Assembly: GCF_002999135.1 (NCBI RefSeq)
Contig: NZ_CP027229.1
Span: forward strand, 1,446,001 to 1,510,000
DNA from: Capnocytophaga sp. oral taxon 878
GTDB lineage: Bacteria > Bacteroidota > Bacteroidia > Flavobacteriales > Flavobacteriaceae
DNA: 64,000 bases
Direction: 5' to 3'
In this document: piece after piece, positions 29,601-36,170 of the stretch
Position numbering within the stretch: the first letter of the stretch is position 1
Layout: each line of letters opens with the position of its first letter
The notes under the pieces: model-generated
Seen by the model: the letters and a program-made list of their open reading frames with translations, nothing else
Told to the model about the DNA's origin: nothing
The model's database searches: none
Made by a program: the position numbers and the translations under genes

Positions 29601-32478
29601 GTGCTGGATTGTTATCAGTAAACAAACTGTTAAGATCAAAAGTAGTATAGGCATTCACACACAACTGTTTATTGTGCCCTTGTACTGAAGTTACTGCCGG
29701 ACTCGCGCCTGTACTGCTAAATGTATAAGGCTGAATGGCTAACGACAGACAAGAATTGATAGCACTCTCATAGCTTGTTACCAATTTCACACTGTATTGA
29801 TCACCATTGCTAACTGAAGGTATTGCCAAAGTAGTTCCTTCTCCTACAGGAGTGGTTGTATCATTATTTTTATACCACTGTATTTTAATCTTGCTTCCCA
29901 TATCAGGCAATGAGAGTACAGCGGGTTGCCCATTGCAATAAGCGGTTTTATCGGCTGTGATTTCAGGAGCTTTGAAGTTAGAAATCACCCCATCCACCGT
30001 ATCGCCTTGTCCACAAGCATCGGTTACCTTAAATACATAGTAAGTATTCAAGTCGGTAGCATCTACATTGAGGAAGAAGTTTTCGTTGTCGCTGTGCTGA
30101 TTGAGTCTTACCTCAGCCTGCCCTGGTACTTTTTTAGATACCAAAGTATAGGTAAAAGGGGCGGTTCCTCCTTGAGGGATAATTGCTACGTGATATTTAT
30201 TGCCACTACAACCAAAGCCTATGGCTTTGGGTTTTCTTAACGAGCCTCTAAACTCTTTTTCGGCAACCACTATAGCACAATCAAAAGCACTACTACCAAG
30301 TTCCGGACGCGTATAGAGCATACGCACCACACGGAATTTCCCTTGTTTTTCTCCAGTAACCGTAGCATAAGTAGTACCAACATTATTGAGCAAACTACCT
30401 GTATATTGAGCCGCTTTCCACTGACCTATAGTCTCATCAAAACGCTGTAGCTGGAAAGAAGTCCATCCTCTTGCATAACCAGTACTTATCCCTTTTACTT
30501 TAGGGATACAACCATCTTCAAAGGTTACTGAATAAGTCTCTTCTTTTATTTGATACGTAGAGGTTTGTACATTGCCACATACATCTGTATATACATAGGT
30601 ATATTTTCCTATGGGCAAATCTCTCAAAATCCAGTTTTGCCCACTTGAGGATATTCTATCTTTATCATTTACTACATAAGGTAAAGAAAAACCTGTGGGG
30701 AGTTGAGTGGCATCTCCATCAAAATTTACAATTTTGATTTCGGCTATATCCAAACCTCCTGTAGACATAAACCAAGAGGCAAAGTTACTACCGTTTTTAT
30801 CGGCTTTACAGCTTCCCATAGTACTATTGTTGAGCGTTCCTCTTCTTGAAGAATTTTTTACTTCTATAGGCGCGAGTTCTACCTCTTTATTGCAATCTTC
30901 TGAAACCACTTTAAAACGGAACACATCGCCTATTCGCAATTGGTCACCTCCAATAAGTGTTTGAGAACTGCTGATACCTGTAAATCTCTTCACATATTTT
31001 CCTGCCAATGACGGGTGAGTGCTATTGATTTTATAGAAGCCCTCAGTATTAGGGTTGAAATGTGCAGGGTAAGCCTCAAGCACATAATACACCATTTTGT
31101 TCCAATTTGCTTCCAAAGAATTACTATGAGATGTACTTATCTGTAACCCTGTACAAGTATTACCGTAATACGATAAACCAGCACCATAATACTCTATACT
31201 TTTTAGAAGTTCTTTAGTAACCGGAATAAAAGAAGTTGCTTTGCCACAAATGATAGCACGACCTCCAAGCGTCCAAGTACCGTATTCTATAGGGATATTT
31301 TGGTATATTTCACGCAGTTGAATATAAGAGCTATTTACTTCAAAAAACTTAGTGAACTCATCTTTATCATTTATAGTATAGCTAAAAGGATAAGTTCTTC
31401 CCGTAGGAGAAGTAAGTGTCAGTTCTATTGTAAACGGATAAGGCACCGTATTGGCATTCCAAATTTTACTAACATTTTGGCTATCCATTCTCACTGCCGA
31501 AAACTCCAACTTATCGCAAGTGTGATCTTGCAGGGTAAATCTATTTTGAAGTGATGTGATCTGGAATTTGAAGTCATCAACTACTACCGATCTAAAACTT
31601 TGAGTACCTCCACCTATCGCACAGAAGTTTTCTACAAGTACCTCATAGCTGCCTTTGGGTACATTTTTAAAAACATTAGATGTTTGTTTAGCACGCACTA
31701 TATGCTGGCGTGTATTGTCATACAAAGTGAAGTAAAGTGGATATTTTCCTGAAGTTACCCTTACCCTGATATCCCCATTCCCCTCGCAAGGTGTAGGAAC
31801 AAATTCTGGTGTAAAGTTTATCGTTTCAAGATTATTAACAACTGTAATATTCTTTTGTTCTATATTTTTAGAAGCATCGCTATTGTGCTTAGCGATAAGG
31901 TCATAATTCCCTCTGGAAAGGGTACGAACTCCCAAAGAAGCATCTACCAATCTATCAGCGTTAAAACTATAAGCAGTTTCAGAACTCTTTTTGTAATATA
32001 CCTTATAATCTGATGGATTGACATCTTTTCCTATCAATTGATAGTAAATAGCACCTGAATCATTACACCATTCTGGTTCTATTCTCAATGATAAGGTAGG
32101 GGTTATTTGAGGTGTTATATTATAGATATACCCAGATTGATAGGTACAACCTTCATTGGTTGCCTTCAAAGAAAAAGTACGCTTTTGATGCACTTTCCCT
32201 ACCGGAATGGTTAAAAAAACTTGCTCTGTACCTCCTTTAGGCACTATGTAACGCAAGGAATAGGATCCTCCTTTATCATCTGTAAAAGTGTAAGTAGTAC
32301 CTGGAAAAGGATAACGAATATAAAAATATCCCTCACCTCCTACATTCACATTTTCAAAAGTGGTAGCTCGCGTTTGTTCAAGAGCTTTTAGCACGTTTTC
32401 ATCACACGTTTGTGCTTGTCCTTTTACAAATGAAAACAGTAAAAAAAATAATGATAAGTGTTTTAATAATTTGTGCAT
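17686..32478 (-). CDS. giant repeat-rich surface protein with type B T9SS sorting domain
   Basis: 4930 residues, by far the largest gene here. A signal peptide (1-22) is followed by about 2900 residues of varied Ig-like modules rich in cysteine pairs, including a run of units with TYCxxA...LxYQWYxN...TYTPS. A HYR-like module follows (around 3150-3260). Then come eight 104-residue repeats (KADTYTVTNGTSTTTT..., about 3266-4100) and six 106-residue repeats (TTIEAVNDGVTTI..., about 4100-4745). An Ig/cadherin-like module ends at about 4835. The last 95 residues (NGMSVDGDGKND...VRIYNRWGVKVFEVEGY...GTYYYVIEY...GWLYLKR) are the gliding-associated/type B C-terminal signal for type IX secretion. It is expected on the cell surface as an adhesin or gliding-related filament. 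Repeat units are multiples of 3 bp, so copy-number change keeps frame. Confidence 0.92.
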   Translation of the reverse strand: MHKLLKHLSLFFLLFSFVKGQAQTCDENVLKALEQTRATTFENVNVGGEGYFYIRYPFPGTTYTFTDDKGGSYSLRYIVPKGGTEQVFLTIPVGKVHQKRTFSLKATNEGCTYQSGYIYNITPQITPTLSLRIEPEWCNDSGAIYYQLIGKDVNPSDYKVYYKKSSETAYSFNADRLVDASLGVRTLSRGNYDLIAKHNSDASKNIEQKNITVVNNLETINFTPEFVPTPCEGNGDIRVRVTSGKYPLYFTLYDNTRQHIVRAKQTSNVFKNVPKGSYEVLVENFCAIGGGTQSFRSVVVDDFKFQITSLQNRFTLQDHTCDKLEFSAVRMDSQNVSKIWNANTVPYPFTIELTLTSPTGRTYPFSYTINDKDEFTKFFEVNSSYIQLREIYQNIPIEYGTWTLGGRAIICGKATSFIPVTKELLKSIEYYGAGLSYYGNTCTGLQISTSHSNSLEANWNKMVYYVLEAYPAHFNPNTEGFYKINSTHPSLAGKYVKRFTGISSSQTLIGGDQLRIGDVFRFKVVSEDCNKEVELAPIEVKNSSRRGTLNNSTMGSCKADKNGSNFASWFMSTGGLDIAEIKIVNFDGDATQLPTGFSLPYVVNDKDRISSSGQNWILRDLPIGKYTYVYTDVCGNVQTSTYQIKEETYSVTFEDGCIPKVKGISTGYARGWTSFQLQRFDETIGQWKAAQYTGSLLNNVGTTYATVTGEKQGKFRVVRMLYTRPELGSSAFDCAIVVAEKEFRGSLRKPKAIGFGCSGNKYHVAIIPQGGTAPFTYTLVSKKVPGQAEVRLNQHSDNENFFLNVDATDLNTYYVFKVTDACGQGDTVDGVISNFKAPEITADKTAYCNGQPAVLSLPDMGSKIKIQWYKNNDTTTPVGEGTTLAIPSVSNGDQYSVKLVTSYESAINSCLSLAIQPYTFSSTGASPAVTSVQGHNKQLCVNAYTTFDLNSLFTDNNPAHTQITKRIVDKNGVITVPEDGSVNVFTSDFLRKNTFVYRLENACGEVLTQTEATLEVSKIFDFDKYVHTDVTICSASTYNDIKQLILQKSKSELRANAPEFVWYNSLEDAQNEINPIIGTTSIGTLPADSQKQLYLRLAKAYYCNSGVVTITVHQLNTNAPATKTFTAACALNVEELKKLIDPTNFNNINIYQGGFALNNNFEFTTYTGITYTQKIGVCESQPATINLGVRSITQASAQTLAICTSYGNSYRAPVVTIDEIKAALRELYPNAIANGIKVYNYQNREYDRGADEILLNNSYTTFSIEEAGKCPSAHYSVLFTEKEKTAAQTLNVSLCENATIADLKALISGSQVKIYAAGVLQTDNAPIDWSIAAAYYYYTTQETGKCPSYRTMVVINKATDNVTPIAERGIDLCGTTRPTVGQVKALLGNNARIYNKNGNRYYERVSDNEPISTSWLCYYTLQEAGKCMSEKAPLQVHFTPQKPDVKELQVFCGNNSLTVANLETKGGDIRWYREATEGIALSPNEPLVEGDYYAAQVDGTCESERKKVTVYPSLILKSLTTYPAVIEKGRNNSVTYTVVSVPRAIISYRINGGAIERKTINPDGRLAFSHTVTDTTTIEITELSYGSCSVTLHTTATIPAVGECGVPPAPQFAVTDNAETTLNGVGVKRSFTGNALFSPAYGAHCQSSYVANYAWLKSGDNTKLTYTFAKPVKSATVWLLLMGNTPNGIDKAKISLNCGNAILSKAYDCKRNAYFNGSVITSANGVVNDVAVKVTAPNNGAFTELVVEDLAGSNGYGFFVEICPTSVLEDTILNIEQAPQPQQACEGGEATFTSKAALKSPYAGDITYQWQSSTDNGATFADIAGAKDTTSQGVATLTLSALTDAQHNNLYRVVYTYTNTAMLCNIAITKTSTTATLTLNNSIHITGQPASATYCKEAVASPLKVVTMGTNLRYQWYQNTTNSIVGARLLAGETGDTYTPSTAKSGEEYYFVRIFNNGCTTDSALAKVTVQSATVIVNSPVGATYCQNATATPLSVTATGVGTLHYQWYQQQHNSNEGGILLSGATQATYTPLISVVTTTYYYAVVSSDCGIATSTAAKIEVQTPTAIVTQPANLKLCHLEPTANAMRVVATGDNLRYQWYDNGTNNSNVGGTAIAGEVYDAFVPPIHTIGVRYYYATVQGACGTVYTTTAARAEVQTPTVITLQPVSTIYCPGTSVTLKVEAIGIGTIKYQWYYISNNTPKILSGKTSNTLVLSGWQSTNSYLVVVTSDCGVATSTIARVEVKSQPTIYQYSRRATYCKGAQATPLTVQASGSEPFAYQWYTNTTNNQAGATAIAGATGNTYTPSTADAGTRYYFVEVKNDCKTVNSPIVDVKVQEIAPPTVTQTTHTLCSGTNQTIASLQPQGANIVWYATATDVTPLVKTTPLVAGTTYYVAQKNGTCESDRVAVAVTQGTSGNETLVFSTPFSKTLKCVPSGQLRFQVQNAVAGQSYVVELTEVPAGYTGSRTFTITKDNKEGNVPFVWLTQNNIPKGTYKARLVKCGVSQEIGQTITELTSNFPIRDNFDAGPYVDINDCNYANLRNSQARAGGIDINAYFQNEAIAKQFFEYTAVSQQDMTDKGWTNASQIPDSYWREVYSLPAGITSSQPKVIYYDLAAFGRNYADLAIANKKPKFYFRIKGQPSCGVSAPIEFGDTRMLTMKMAYGGSCTAPTIKISLDRTVIVCKPITYEVKNEAGQVVASGSTNVANAIIDITNLNGNPINPNEKYSVTVKAAAPDTQSVTTIARSFNQAKAAYRPDGQYAEIKRCFGHPERTEMYIQGFLRDENGVLLSLKGYKVTLESAPAGYANEPNKLKVGESYTITRDASSYNLLSTLNVQNAAGFSSLPEGDYKIKIEDPCGQTYYVENGRRKKANLLTIEHPQYSEKPLTPEKEVACTGVKVYPFKGNTAQDWLKKNNQNQNLYVWLVKIPAGVNAADISTTPQQPATYAGNTYQRVIYSRDNAATLDTYFTLPRNENSTGLYTFAYAEDEREIYNYIANSPTACVRTFTISVDDVLLNIDRSTYVGYKCEGGTGKIVVKAVNGINDANNYTYELYATKTGTVIETKTATKGTTVTFTNLGTFSTGQNTRWLKLTDASCPTQSMWRELLIDILEKPANGKTYTFCAAATVAELKAKVATDTATVRVYKNGTLVTNNNEALTTTDAYTVSRFNATCETDKVAVAVTISNTVSLTVPATLTVTCTAANIDATVNNWLGQATVTDTCGTATLTHDFAAVKPTNWCNTSVVTVTFVGKDPQGNTVTKTSVIKVNSTPIVAKADTYTVTNGTSTTTTTGTILDNDKLGTKTPTTTDVILTVVTTTTDVVGATKTPTLNNNGTVTVPSGTKSGTYEIVYSICERLNPDNCTTATATVKVGSTPIVAKADTYTITNGTSTTTTTGTVLDNDKLGTKTATTTDAILTVVTTTTDVVGATKTPTLNNNGTVTVPSGTKSGTYEIVYSICERLNPDNCTTATATVKVGSTPIVAKADTYTVTNGTSTTTTTGTVLDNDKLGTKTPTTTDVILMVVTTTTDVVGATKTPTLNNDGTITVPSGTKSGTYEIVYSICERLNPDNCATATATVKVGSMPIVAKADTYTVTNGTSTTTTTGTVLDNDKLGTKTPTTTDVILTVVTTTTDVVGATKTPTLNNDGTVTVPSGTKSGTYEIVYSICERLNPDNCATATATVKVGSTPIVAKADTYTITNGTSTTTTTGTVLDNDKLGTKTATTTDAILTVVTTTTDVVGATKTPTLNNDGTVTVPSGTKSGTYEIVYSICERLNPDNCATTTATVKVGSTPIVAKPDTYTVTNGTSTTTTTGTILDNDKLGTKTPTTTDVILTVVTTTTDVVGATKTPTLNNNGTVTVPSGTKSGTYEIVYSICERLNPDNCTTATATVKVGSTPIVAKADTYTITNGTSTTTTTGTVLDNDKLGTKTATTTDAILTVVTTTTDVVGATKTPTLNNNGTVTVPSGTKSGTYEIVYSICERLNPDNCTTATATVKVGSTPIVAKADTYTVTNGTSTTTTTGTVLDNDKLGTKTPTTTDVILMVVTTTTDVVGATKTPSIDLTNGKVTVPSGTKSGTYEIVYSICERLNPNNCATATAIVKVFVPTVATPTTIEAVNDGVTTITSTTGGTTPSVLTNDKLNGVPNPSISSVTLTWNTATPTGFTLNPNGTITVAPNTPAGTHTISYTICAVASPTVCSTASIVVTVSGTTTSTTTPTTIEAVNDGVTTITSTTGGTTPSVLTNDKLNGVPNPSISSVTLTWNTATPTGFTLNPNGTITVAPNTPAGTHTISYTICAVASPTVCSTASIVVTVSGTTTSTTTPTTIEAVNDGVTTITSTTGGTTPSVLTNDKLNGVPNPSISSITLTWNTATPTGFTLNPNGTIDVAPNTPAGTHTISYTICAVASPTVCSTASIVVTVSGTTTSTTTPTTIEAVNDGVTTITSTTGGTTPSVLTNDKLNGVPNPSISSVTLTWSTATPTGFTLNPNGTIDVAPNTPAGIHTISYTICAVASPTVCSTASIVVVVSATTTSTTTPTTIEAVNDGVTTITSTTGGTTPSVLTNDKLNGVPNPSISSVTLTWNTATPTGFTLNPNGTISVAPNTPAGTHTISYTICAVASPTVCSTASIVVVVSATTTSTTTPTTIEAVNDGVTTIISTTGGTTPSVLTNDKLNGVPNPSISSVTLTWNTTTPTGFTLNPNGTIDVAPNTPAGIHTISYTICAVASPTVCSTASVVVVVSSIATSTTPVLPIAVDDRSTTSMNTPVVVNVLGNDTPNGATTPNVVTNPANGTVVVNVDGSIEYRPNTNFEGTDTFVYELCNMDGCASATVTIDVLNSIVPYNGMSVDGDGKNDHFHIGGIERYPNNVVRIYNRWGVKVFEVEGYDNVTKVFRGISNGRVTIEQPEKLPQGTYYYVIEYADQQQQKQTKVGWLYLKR
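18240..20165 (-). repeat. six tandem 318-bp repeats inside the giant gene
   Basis: The TTIEAVND-coding segment recurs near 18555, 18873, 19191, 19509, 19827 and 20145, exactly 318 bp apart (106 codons). Units differ by scattered, mostly synonymous changes. Each unit resembles a bacterial Ig-like/cadherin-like fold with one Cys-x10-Cys pair. Confidence 0.92.
20180..22680 (-). repeat. eight tandem 312-bp repeats inside the giant gene
   Basis: The unit boundary motif recurs at about 20461, 20773, 21085, 21397, 21709, 22021, 22333 and 22645, 312 bp (104 codons) apart. A higher-order copy is present: 20330-21093 is identical, base for base, to 21890-22653, an offset of five units. Confidence 0.93.
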
Positions 32479-32511
32479 TTAATTGTTTTTGTTAGCGTTT
32501 ATTCCGGGCGG

Positions 32512-32541
32512 CAAAAGTACAAATAATTCACTAATCAGCAA
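32512..32541 (-). promoter_or_regulatory. promoter for the giant surface protein
   Basis: Minus-strand TTG (32541-32539), 19 bp, TACTTTTG (32519-32512); about 33 nt before the ATG. Confidence 0.75.
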
Positions 32542-32570
32542 TGAAATTTCACAATTAATTATTAAAAAAA

Positions 32571-32602
32571 ATAGCCAATATGTAGATTAACATATTGGCT
32601 AT
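32571..32602 (-). terminator. terminator after ftsQ
   Basis: 12-bp stem (ATAGCCAATATG and complement) with an 8-nt loop. Read on the minus strand it runs into a T8 tract. It ends the era-ftsQ transcript just before the giant gene's promoter. Confidence 0.82.
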
Positions 32603-32606
32603 ATTC

Positions 32607-33317
32607 TTATTCTAACTCTCTTTTGCATATCACCTGATTCATATATTTCAGGCTTATACTATTGTATTCATTCAATTTTTTCGTCTCTTCTAATTGCTTG
32701 TAAAAAGCTTTAAGGTTCGCATTTTTTATCTTCTCATCTTCAAACTTTCCAAATAATACCTTAAACCTTGCCACACGCATCAAAAACTCATACTCTCCAT
32801 TTGGTTTCACTACTACTTCAGTAATATTTTCCTTTAGCCAAGGGTCGTTCTGTATGAAAAGCATCAATTGGTGGGTTGGTTGCCAGTATTTATTACTTTC
32901 ACCCCTTAGTAAGGGTACTCGTGCCGAAAATGATTTTGATAACGGCATTTTTTTTCCTTGTGTATCCATATAACACACATTATTCCCTTCAAACACCCGC
33001 GCTATAGGCTCTCGTTGCTTAATTTTAGCATTCAGCACCCCATCAATAGTAAAATACACTTCCGATTTTTCTATCATATCATTGTTGTCCAATAGCTGTT
33101 CTATCTCATCCAGCTTCAGTAATCCTAAAGGGTGCTGTGCCTGAGGGTCTTTAAATATAGTACGTCTTACACTCTCATCTGTAACGTACATATCCTCATC
33201 CTCATAATCTATAACTATTTCTTTTACGCTACGCATCTTATTTTTGCTCATAGCAAAAAGTTGCAAGCAAAAAGGCAAGAAAATAATAACAAGTATTTTT
33301 AATATCTTTTTAGCCAT
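32607..33317 (-). CDS. ftsQ: cell division protein FtsQ
   Basis: 236 residues. It has an N-terminal membrane anchor (about 5-23) and then a POTRA-like domain (VTDESVRRTIFKDP...LKLDEIEQLLDNNDMIEKSEVYFTIDGVLNAKIKQREPIARV). The FtsQ domain follows, with CYMDTQGKKMPLS and a C-terminal ISLKYMNQVICKR strand that matches flavobacterial FtsQ. It acts in the periplasm as a divisome scaffold linking FtsB/FtsL to septal wall synthesis. It starts 3 nt after era, so the two are co-transcribed. ftsQ is normally between murC and ftsA in the dcw cluster; this location is unusual. Confidence 0.85.
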   Translation of the reverse strand: MAKKILKILVIIFLPFCLQLFAMSKNKMRSVKEIVIDYEDEDMYVTDESVRRTIFKDPQAQHPLGLLKLDEIEQLLDNNDMIEKSEVYFTIDGVLNAKIKQREPIARVFEGNNVCYMDTQGKKMPLSKSFSARVPLLRGESNKYWQPTHQLMLFIQNDPWLKENITEVVVKPNGEYEFLMRVARFKVLFGKFEDEKIKNANLKAFYKQLEETKKLNEYNSISLKYMNQVICKRELE

Positions 33318-33320
33318 AAA

Positions 33321-34202
33321 TTAATTAAGGTCATAACCAAAGCGTCGCAATTGCCGTGCATTGCTGCGCCAGTCTTTATTTACTTTTACAAAAAGTTCAA
33401 TATGCACTTGTTTACCGAAAAACTTCTCCAAATCAGTACGAGCTGCCATACCTACTCGCTTTAGGGCCTCTCCTTTATGTCCTATGATAATACCTTTTTG
33501 GCTATCGCGCTCCACCATTATCACTGCTCTTATATGCAGTATTTGCTCACTATCAGCAAAGCTCTCTGTTTCTACTTCTACCGAGTAGGGTATTTCTTTC
33601 TTATAGTTCAGTAATATCTTTTCACGAATAATTTCATTCACAAAAAAACGCTCTGGCTTATCGGTAAGCTGGTCTTTCGGAAAAAACGCTTCCGATTCAG
33701 GTAATAATTCCAATATCCGGTTAAAAACCTCTTCTGTTTGAAAATGTCTCAATGCCGAAATAAGGTATATCTCAGCCCTAGGCACTTTTGCTTTCCAGTA
33801 AGCTACCTGCTCCTCTAGTACGCTCTGTTCTGTAGTATCTACTTTGTTAATAAGCAACAGCACAGGTACTTCTAGCTGATTAATACGTTTAAAAAACACC
33901 TCATCTTTCAGCTCTTTTTCACCTATTTCTACCATATACAGTAATATGTCAGCATCTTCAAAGGCGCTTTTCACAAAGTCCATCATTGAGCTCTGCAAGG
34001 CATAAGAAGGCTTAATAATTCCAGGAGTATCCGAAAATACCACCTGAAAGTCGTCTCCACTCACAATACCAAAAATACGGTGCCGAGTAGTTTGTGCTTT
34101 AGAGGTGATTATTGAGAGTTTCTCACCTACAAAAGCATTCATCAATGTCGATTTCCCTACATTAGGGTTCCCTATAATATTTACAAATCCTGCTTTGTGC
34201 AT
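33321..34202 (-). CDS. era: GTPase Era
   Basis: 293-residue GTPase that binds the 3' end of 16S rRNA and assists 30S maturation. G1 is GNPNVGKS at 11-18, G3 is DTPGI and G4 is NKVD. The C-terminal KH domain begins at about residue 200 and includes VERDSQKGIIIGHKGEALKRVGMAARTDLEKFFGKQVHIELFVKV. The length is normal. It is the first gene of a two-gene unit with ftsQ. Confidence 0.97.
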   Translation of the reverse strand: MHKAGFVNIIGNPNVGKSTLMNAFVGEKLSIITSKAQTTRHRIFGIVSGDDFQVVFSDTPGIIKPSYALQSSMMDFVKSAFEDADILLYMVEIGEKELKDEVFFKRINQLEVPVLLLINKVDTTEQSVLEEQVAYWKAKVPRAEIYLISALRHFQTEEVFNRILELLPESEAFFPKDQLTDKPERFFVNEIIREKILLNYKKEIPYSVEVETESFADSEQILHIRAVIMVERDSQKGIIIGHKGEALKRVGMAARTDLEKFFGKQVHIELFVKVNKDWRSNARQLRRFGYDLN

Positions 34203-34281
34203 TTATTTTTAGTTTAAGGTCTTAGGTTTGGGGTTTTTATATTCTAATTCCTACCTTGCCCTTTTGTTTAATGATGAATAT

Positions 34282-34899
34282 CTAATGATTAATACTTGAA
34301 AGCATTCCCTTTCCCCAGTGTGGGTGATTAGCACTCTTAGGAACAAATTGTTCAAACTTCTCTAATGCTTTATCTATAATAGGTTGTGCTTTATCCTTCC
34401 CCCCGCCAAACATCTTTGGTTTAAAGTAAGTCCCTATAGCTCGTATCACATAAGCACGTGGGTTACTGGGGTTCGCACCAATCGCTTTTTCAATGTATTC
34501 TCTACCTATTTTACCGTATTTACTACCCCTAAACATAGGGCTCACCTTTACTTTAGCACTGTACAAATATGCGTATAAAGCATATATTTCCGATTTGTCC
34601 GCATCTTGTAGCTTTTCTGTAGCTTTTAAGTACTTTTCTGCTTGGTCGCAATAAGTATCAATAGCCGAACCTTCCAAAAGGTCTGCAATACGCACATTCA
34701 CATAAGCAGCGTAATAGGGTAGTAACCAGTTATTAGGTGTATGGTTCCACAGCCTTTCAAACTCCGGTACCAAAGGCTTCAAAGCGCCTACAGTATAGCT
34801 TTTATCTAATTGCTGCACTTTCGCACTAAGCTCATCAGCTCCTTGCGCCCAGCCTATGGTACTCAGCCATATAAAGCAAAGGGTTATTATTTTATTCAT
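34282..34899 (-). CDS. exported TPR-like protein of unknown function
   Basis: 205 residues with a signal peptide (MNKIITLCFIWLSTIGWAQ). The mature part is helical with TPR-like spacing: PEFERLWNHTPNNWLLPYYAAYVNVRIADL, AEKYLKATEKLQDADKSEIYALYAYLYSA and AIGANPSNPRAYVIRAIGTYF. It is probably a periplasmic protein-interaction module. Its start overlaps the stop of the DUF6048 gene by 8 nt, so it is translationally linked as the last gene of a three-gene unit. No catalytic motif seen. Confidence 0.7.
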   Translation of the reverse strand: MNKIITLCFIWLSTIGWAQGADELSAKVQQLDKSYTVGALKPLVPEFERLWNHTPNNWLLPYYAAYVNVRIADLLEGSAIDTYCDQAEKYLKATEKLQDADKSEIYALYAYLYSAKVKVSPMFRGSKYGKIGREYIEKAIGANPSNPRAYVIRAIGTYFKPKMFGGGKDKAQPIIDKALEKFEQFVPKSANHPHWGKGMLSSINH

Positions 34900-35680
34900 T
34901 CTTTTTCTTTTCAGCCTTTTTGTACAACGGAATCAAATATGTAAGTGTATAGTTAAAGCTCATCCCAAAACTACTCAGCTCATTCACTTTGCCAAATGCA
35001 GGAATGTAGTAATTTGGAAATCCTTGCTTATCCGTTTGCAGTAGTAACAATCCTACTCTGGCACTTGCTCCTGCATATAGGTTGTGTAGCAGTTCCGCCT
35101 TAATACCTATCACCAATTCCAACCAATGGGCAGTACGTCCATCGTATTTGCGCAACCATTCAGGGTTACTACCAGCCGTATTCTCATTCCAATACTGGTT
35201 ATCTTTATGTAGTTTATAGCTGTTCATCTCCTGCGAAAATAATGAAAAACCATAACGTGCACCCACATATATCATATTCTCCATACCATACCAGTTACCA
35301 TAGGTATTGTAGTCAAAACCAGCTCTAAGAAACTGACCTTGGGTACTGAAATTAAAAAAATCCTGACTGGTGCTTTTCCGTTCCATACCTATCTCAGCAG
35401 CAGCATAATAGCTATAACTCAAGCGGTAGTCCCCTACCAATTCCAATCCGTAATAATTCTTATCAAAAAACGAATGCATTAGCCTACTCAGGTCTGCCCC
35501 TACCCGAAGCCCGTATCGTTGCTTATATACAGGCGCTTCTTCTTTTTGCGGCAAAGCAATAGCCGTAGTTCGCGTACTCGTACCCGCAACCGTTGTAGCT
35601 GTGCGCGTTTGTCCTACAGCCACCAGCAGCCAGCCAATACTAATGATATAAGTGAATATGAGCTCTTTTTTCATTATCAA
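34892..35680 (-). CDS. DUF6048-family exported protein
   Basis: 262 residues with a signal peptide (hydrophobic stretch, residues 7-22). The start could be the Met at 35680 or, more likely, the MKKEL two codons on (35674). The mature part shows alternating beta strands (GLRVGADLSRLMHSFFDKNYYGLELVGDYRLSYSYYAAAEIGMERK...) and ends with hydrophobic strands and a KKAEKKKNE tail, typical of an outer-membrane beta-barrel. It overlaps DUF6452 by up to 41 nt, a pairing common in flavobacteria. The function of the pair is unknown. Confidence 0.75.
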   Translation of the reverse strand: MIMKKELIFTYIISIGWLLVAVGQTRTATTVAGTSTRTTAIALPQKEEAPVYKQRYGLRVGADLSRLMHSFFDKNYYGLELVGDYRLSYSYYAAAEIGMERKSTSQDFFNFSTQGQFLRAGFDYNTYGNWYGMENMIYVGARYGFSLFSQEMNSYKLHKDNQYWNENTAGSNPEWLRKYDGRTAHWLELVIGIKAELLHNLYAGASARVGLLLLQTDKQGFPNYYIPAFGKVNELSSFGMSFNYTLTYLIPLYKKAEKKKNE

Positions 35681-36113
35681 CAGTTGTATTCTTAATATTT
35701 ACCCCTTTTAACCACGAAGTATTAGCATCCTCAATAGTTGCCGATAGGGTATTATAGATCACTTTTATACCACAAGCCTTACTCACAAAACTCTCTTCAG
35801 GCGTATAAGTAAGGGTAAGTGTAGCCGTACTGGTAGTAGTACCTACCTTTTTCTCAAGTATATAAACCGTAGGATTCTCCAATCGCAAAGGCAATGCCAG
35901 CGAATCAACCGAAACCTCACTTACCAAAGGAGTCGTATTCCCCTGCCCATACACAGTAAGATTCGCCACACTAAAAGGCGTCCGCAAATTATTAGGGTCA
36001 TAAAAACGCACCACCAAGCGCGGTGTATTCACCTTATGATCACACAACTCATCCGATTCGCAAGCCGTTAACATCACCAATACAGTGATTAACAGGCATA
36101 AAGTTTTTTTCAT
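35640..36113 (-). CDS. DUF6452-family lipoprotein
   Basis: 157 residues. The signal peptide ends in a lipobox (LTAC, C18), followed by ESDELCDHKVNTPRLVVRFYDPNNLRTPFSV, the DUF6452 opening. A cysteine near residue 115 (SKACGIKVIYNTL) is also typical. Lipid-anchored, probably on the periplasmic face of the outer membrane. It is the first gene of the unit with DUF6048 and the TPR-like gene, and has a consensus promoter. Confidence 0.8.
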   Translation of the reverse strand: MKKTLCLLITVLVMLTACESDELCDHKVNTPRLVVRFYDPNNLRTPFSVANLTVYGQGNTTPLVSEVSVDSLALPLRLENPTVYILEKKVGTTTSTATLTLTYTPEESFVSKACGIKVIYNTLSATIEDANTSWLKGVNIKNTTVDNEKRAHIHLYH

Positions 36114-36137
36114 TATCTTATGAAATTAATTTCGGGG

Positions 36138-36167
36138 CAAAGATACAAATTAATTATCAATTCGCAA
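36138..36167 (-). promoter_or_regulatory. promoter for the DUF6452 unit
   Basis: Minus-strand TTG (36167-36165), 19 bp, TATCTTTG (36145-36138); about 24 nt before the ATG. Confidence 0.75.
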
Positions 36168-36170
36168 TAC

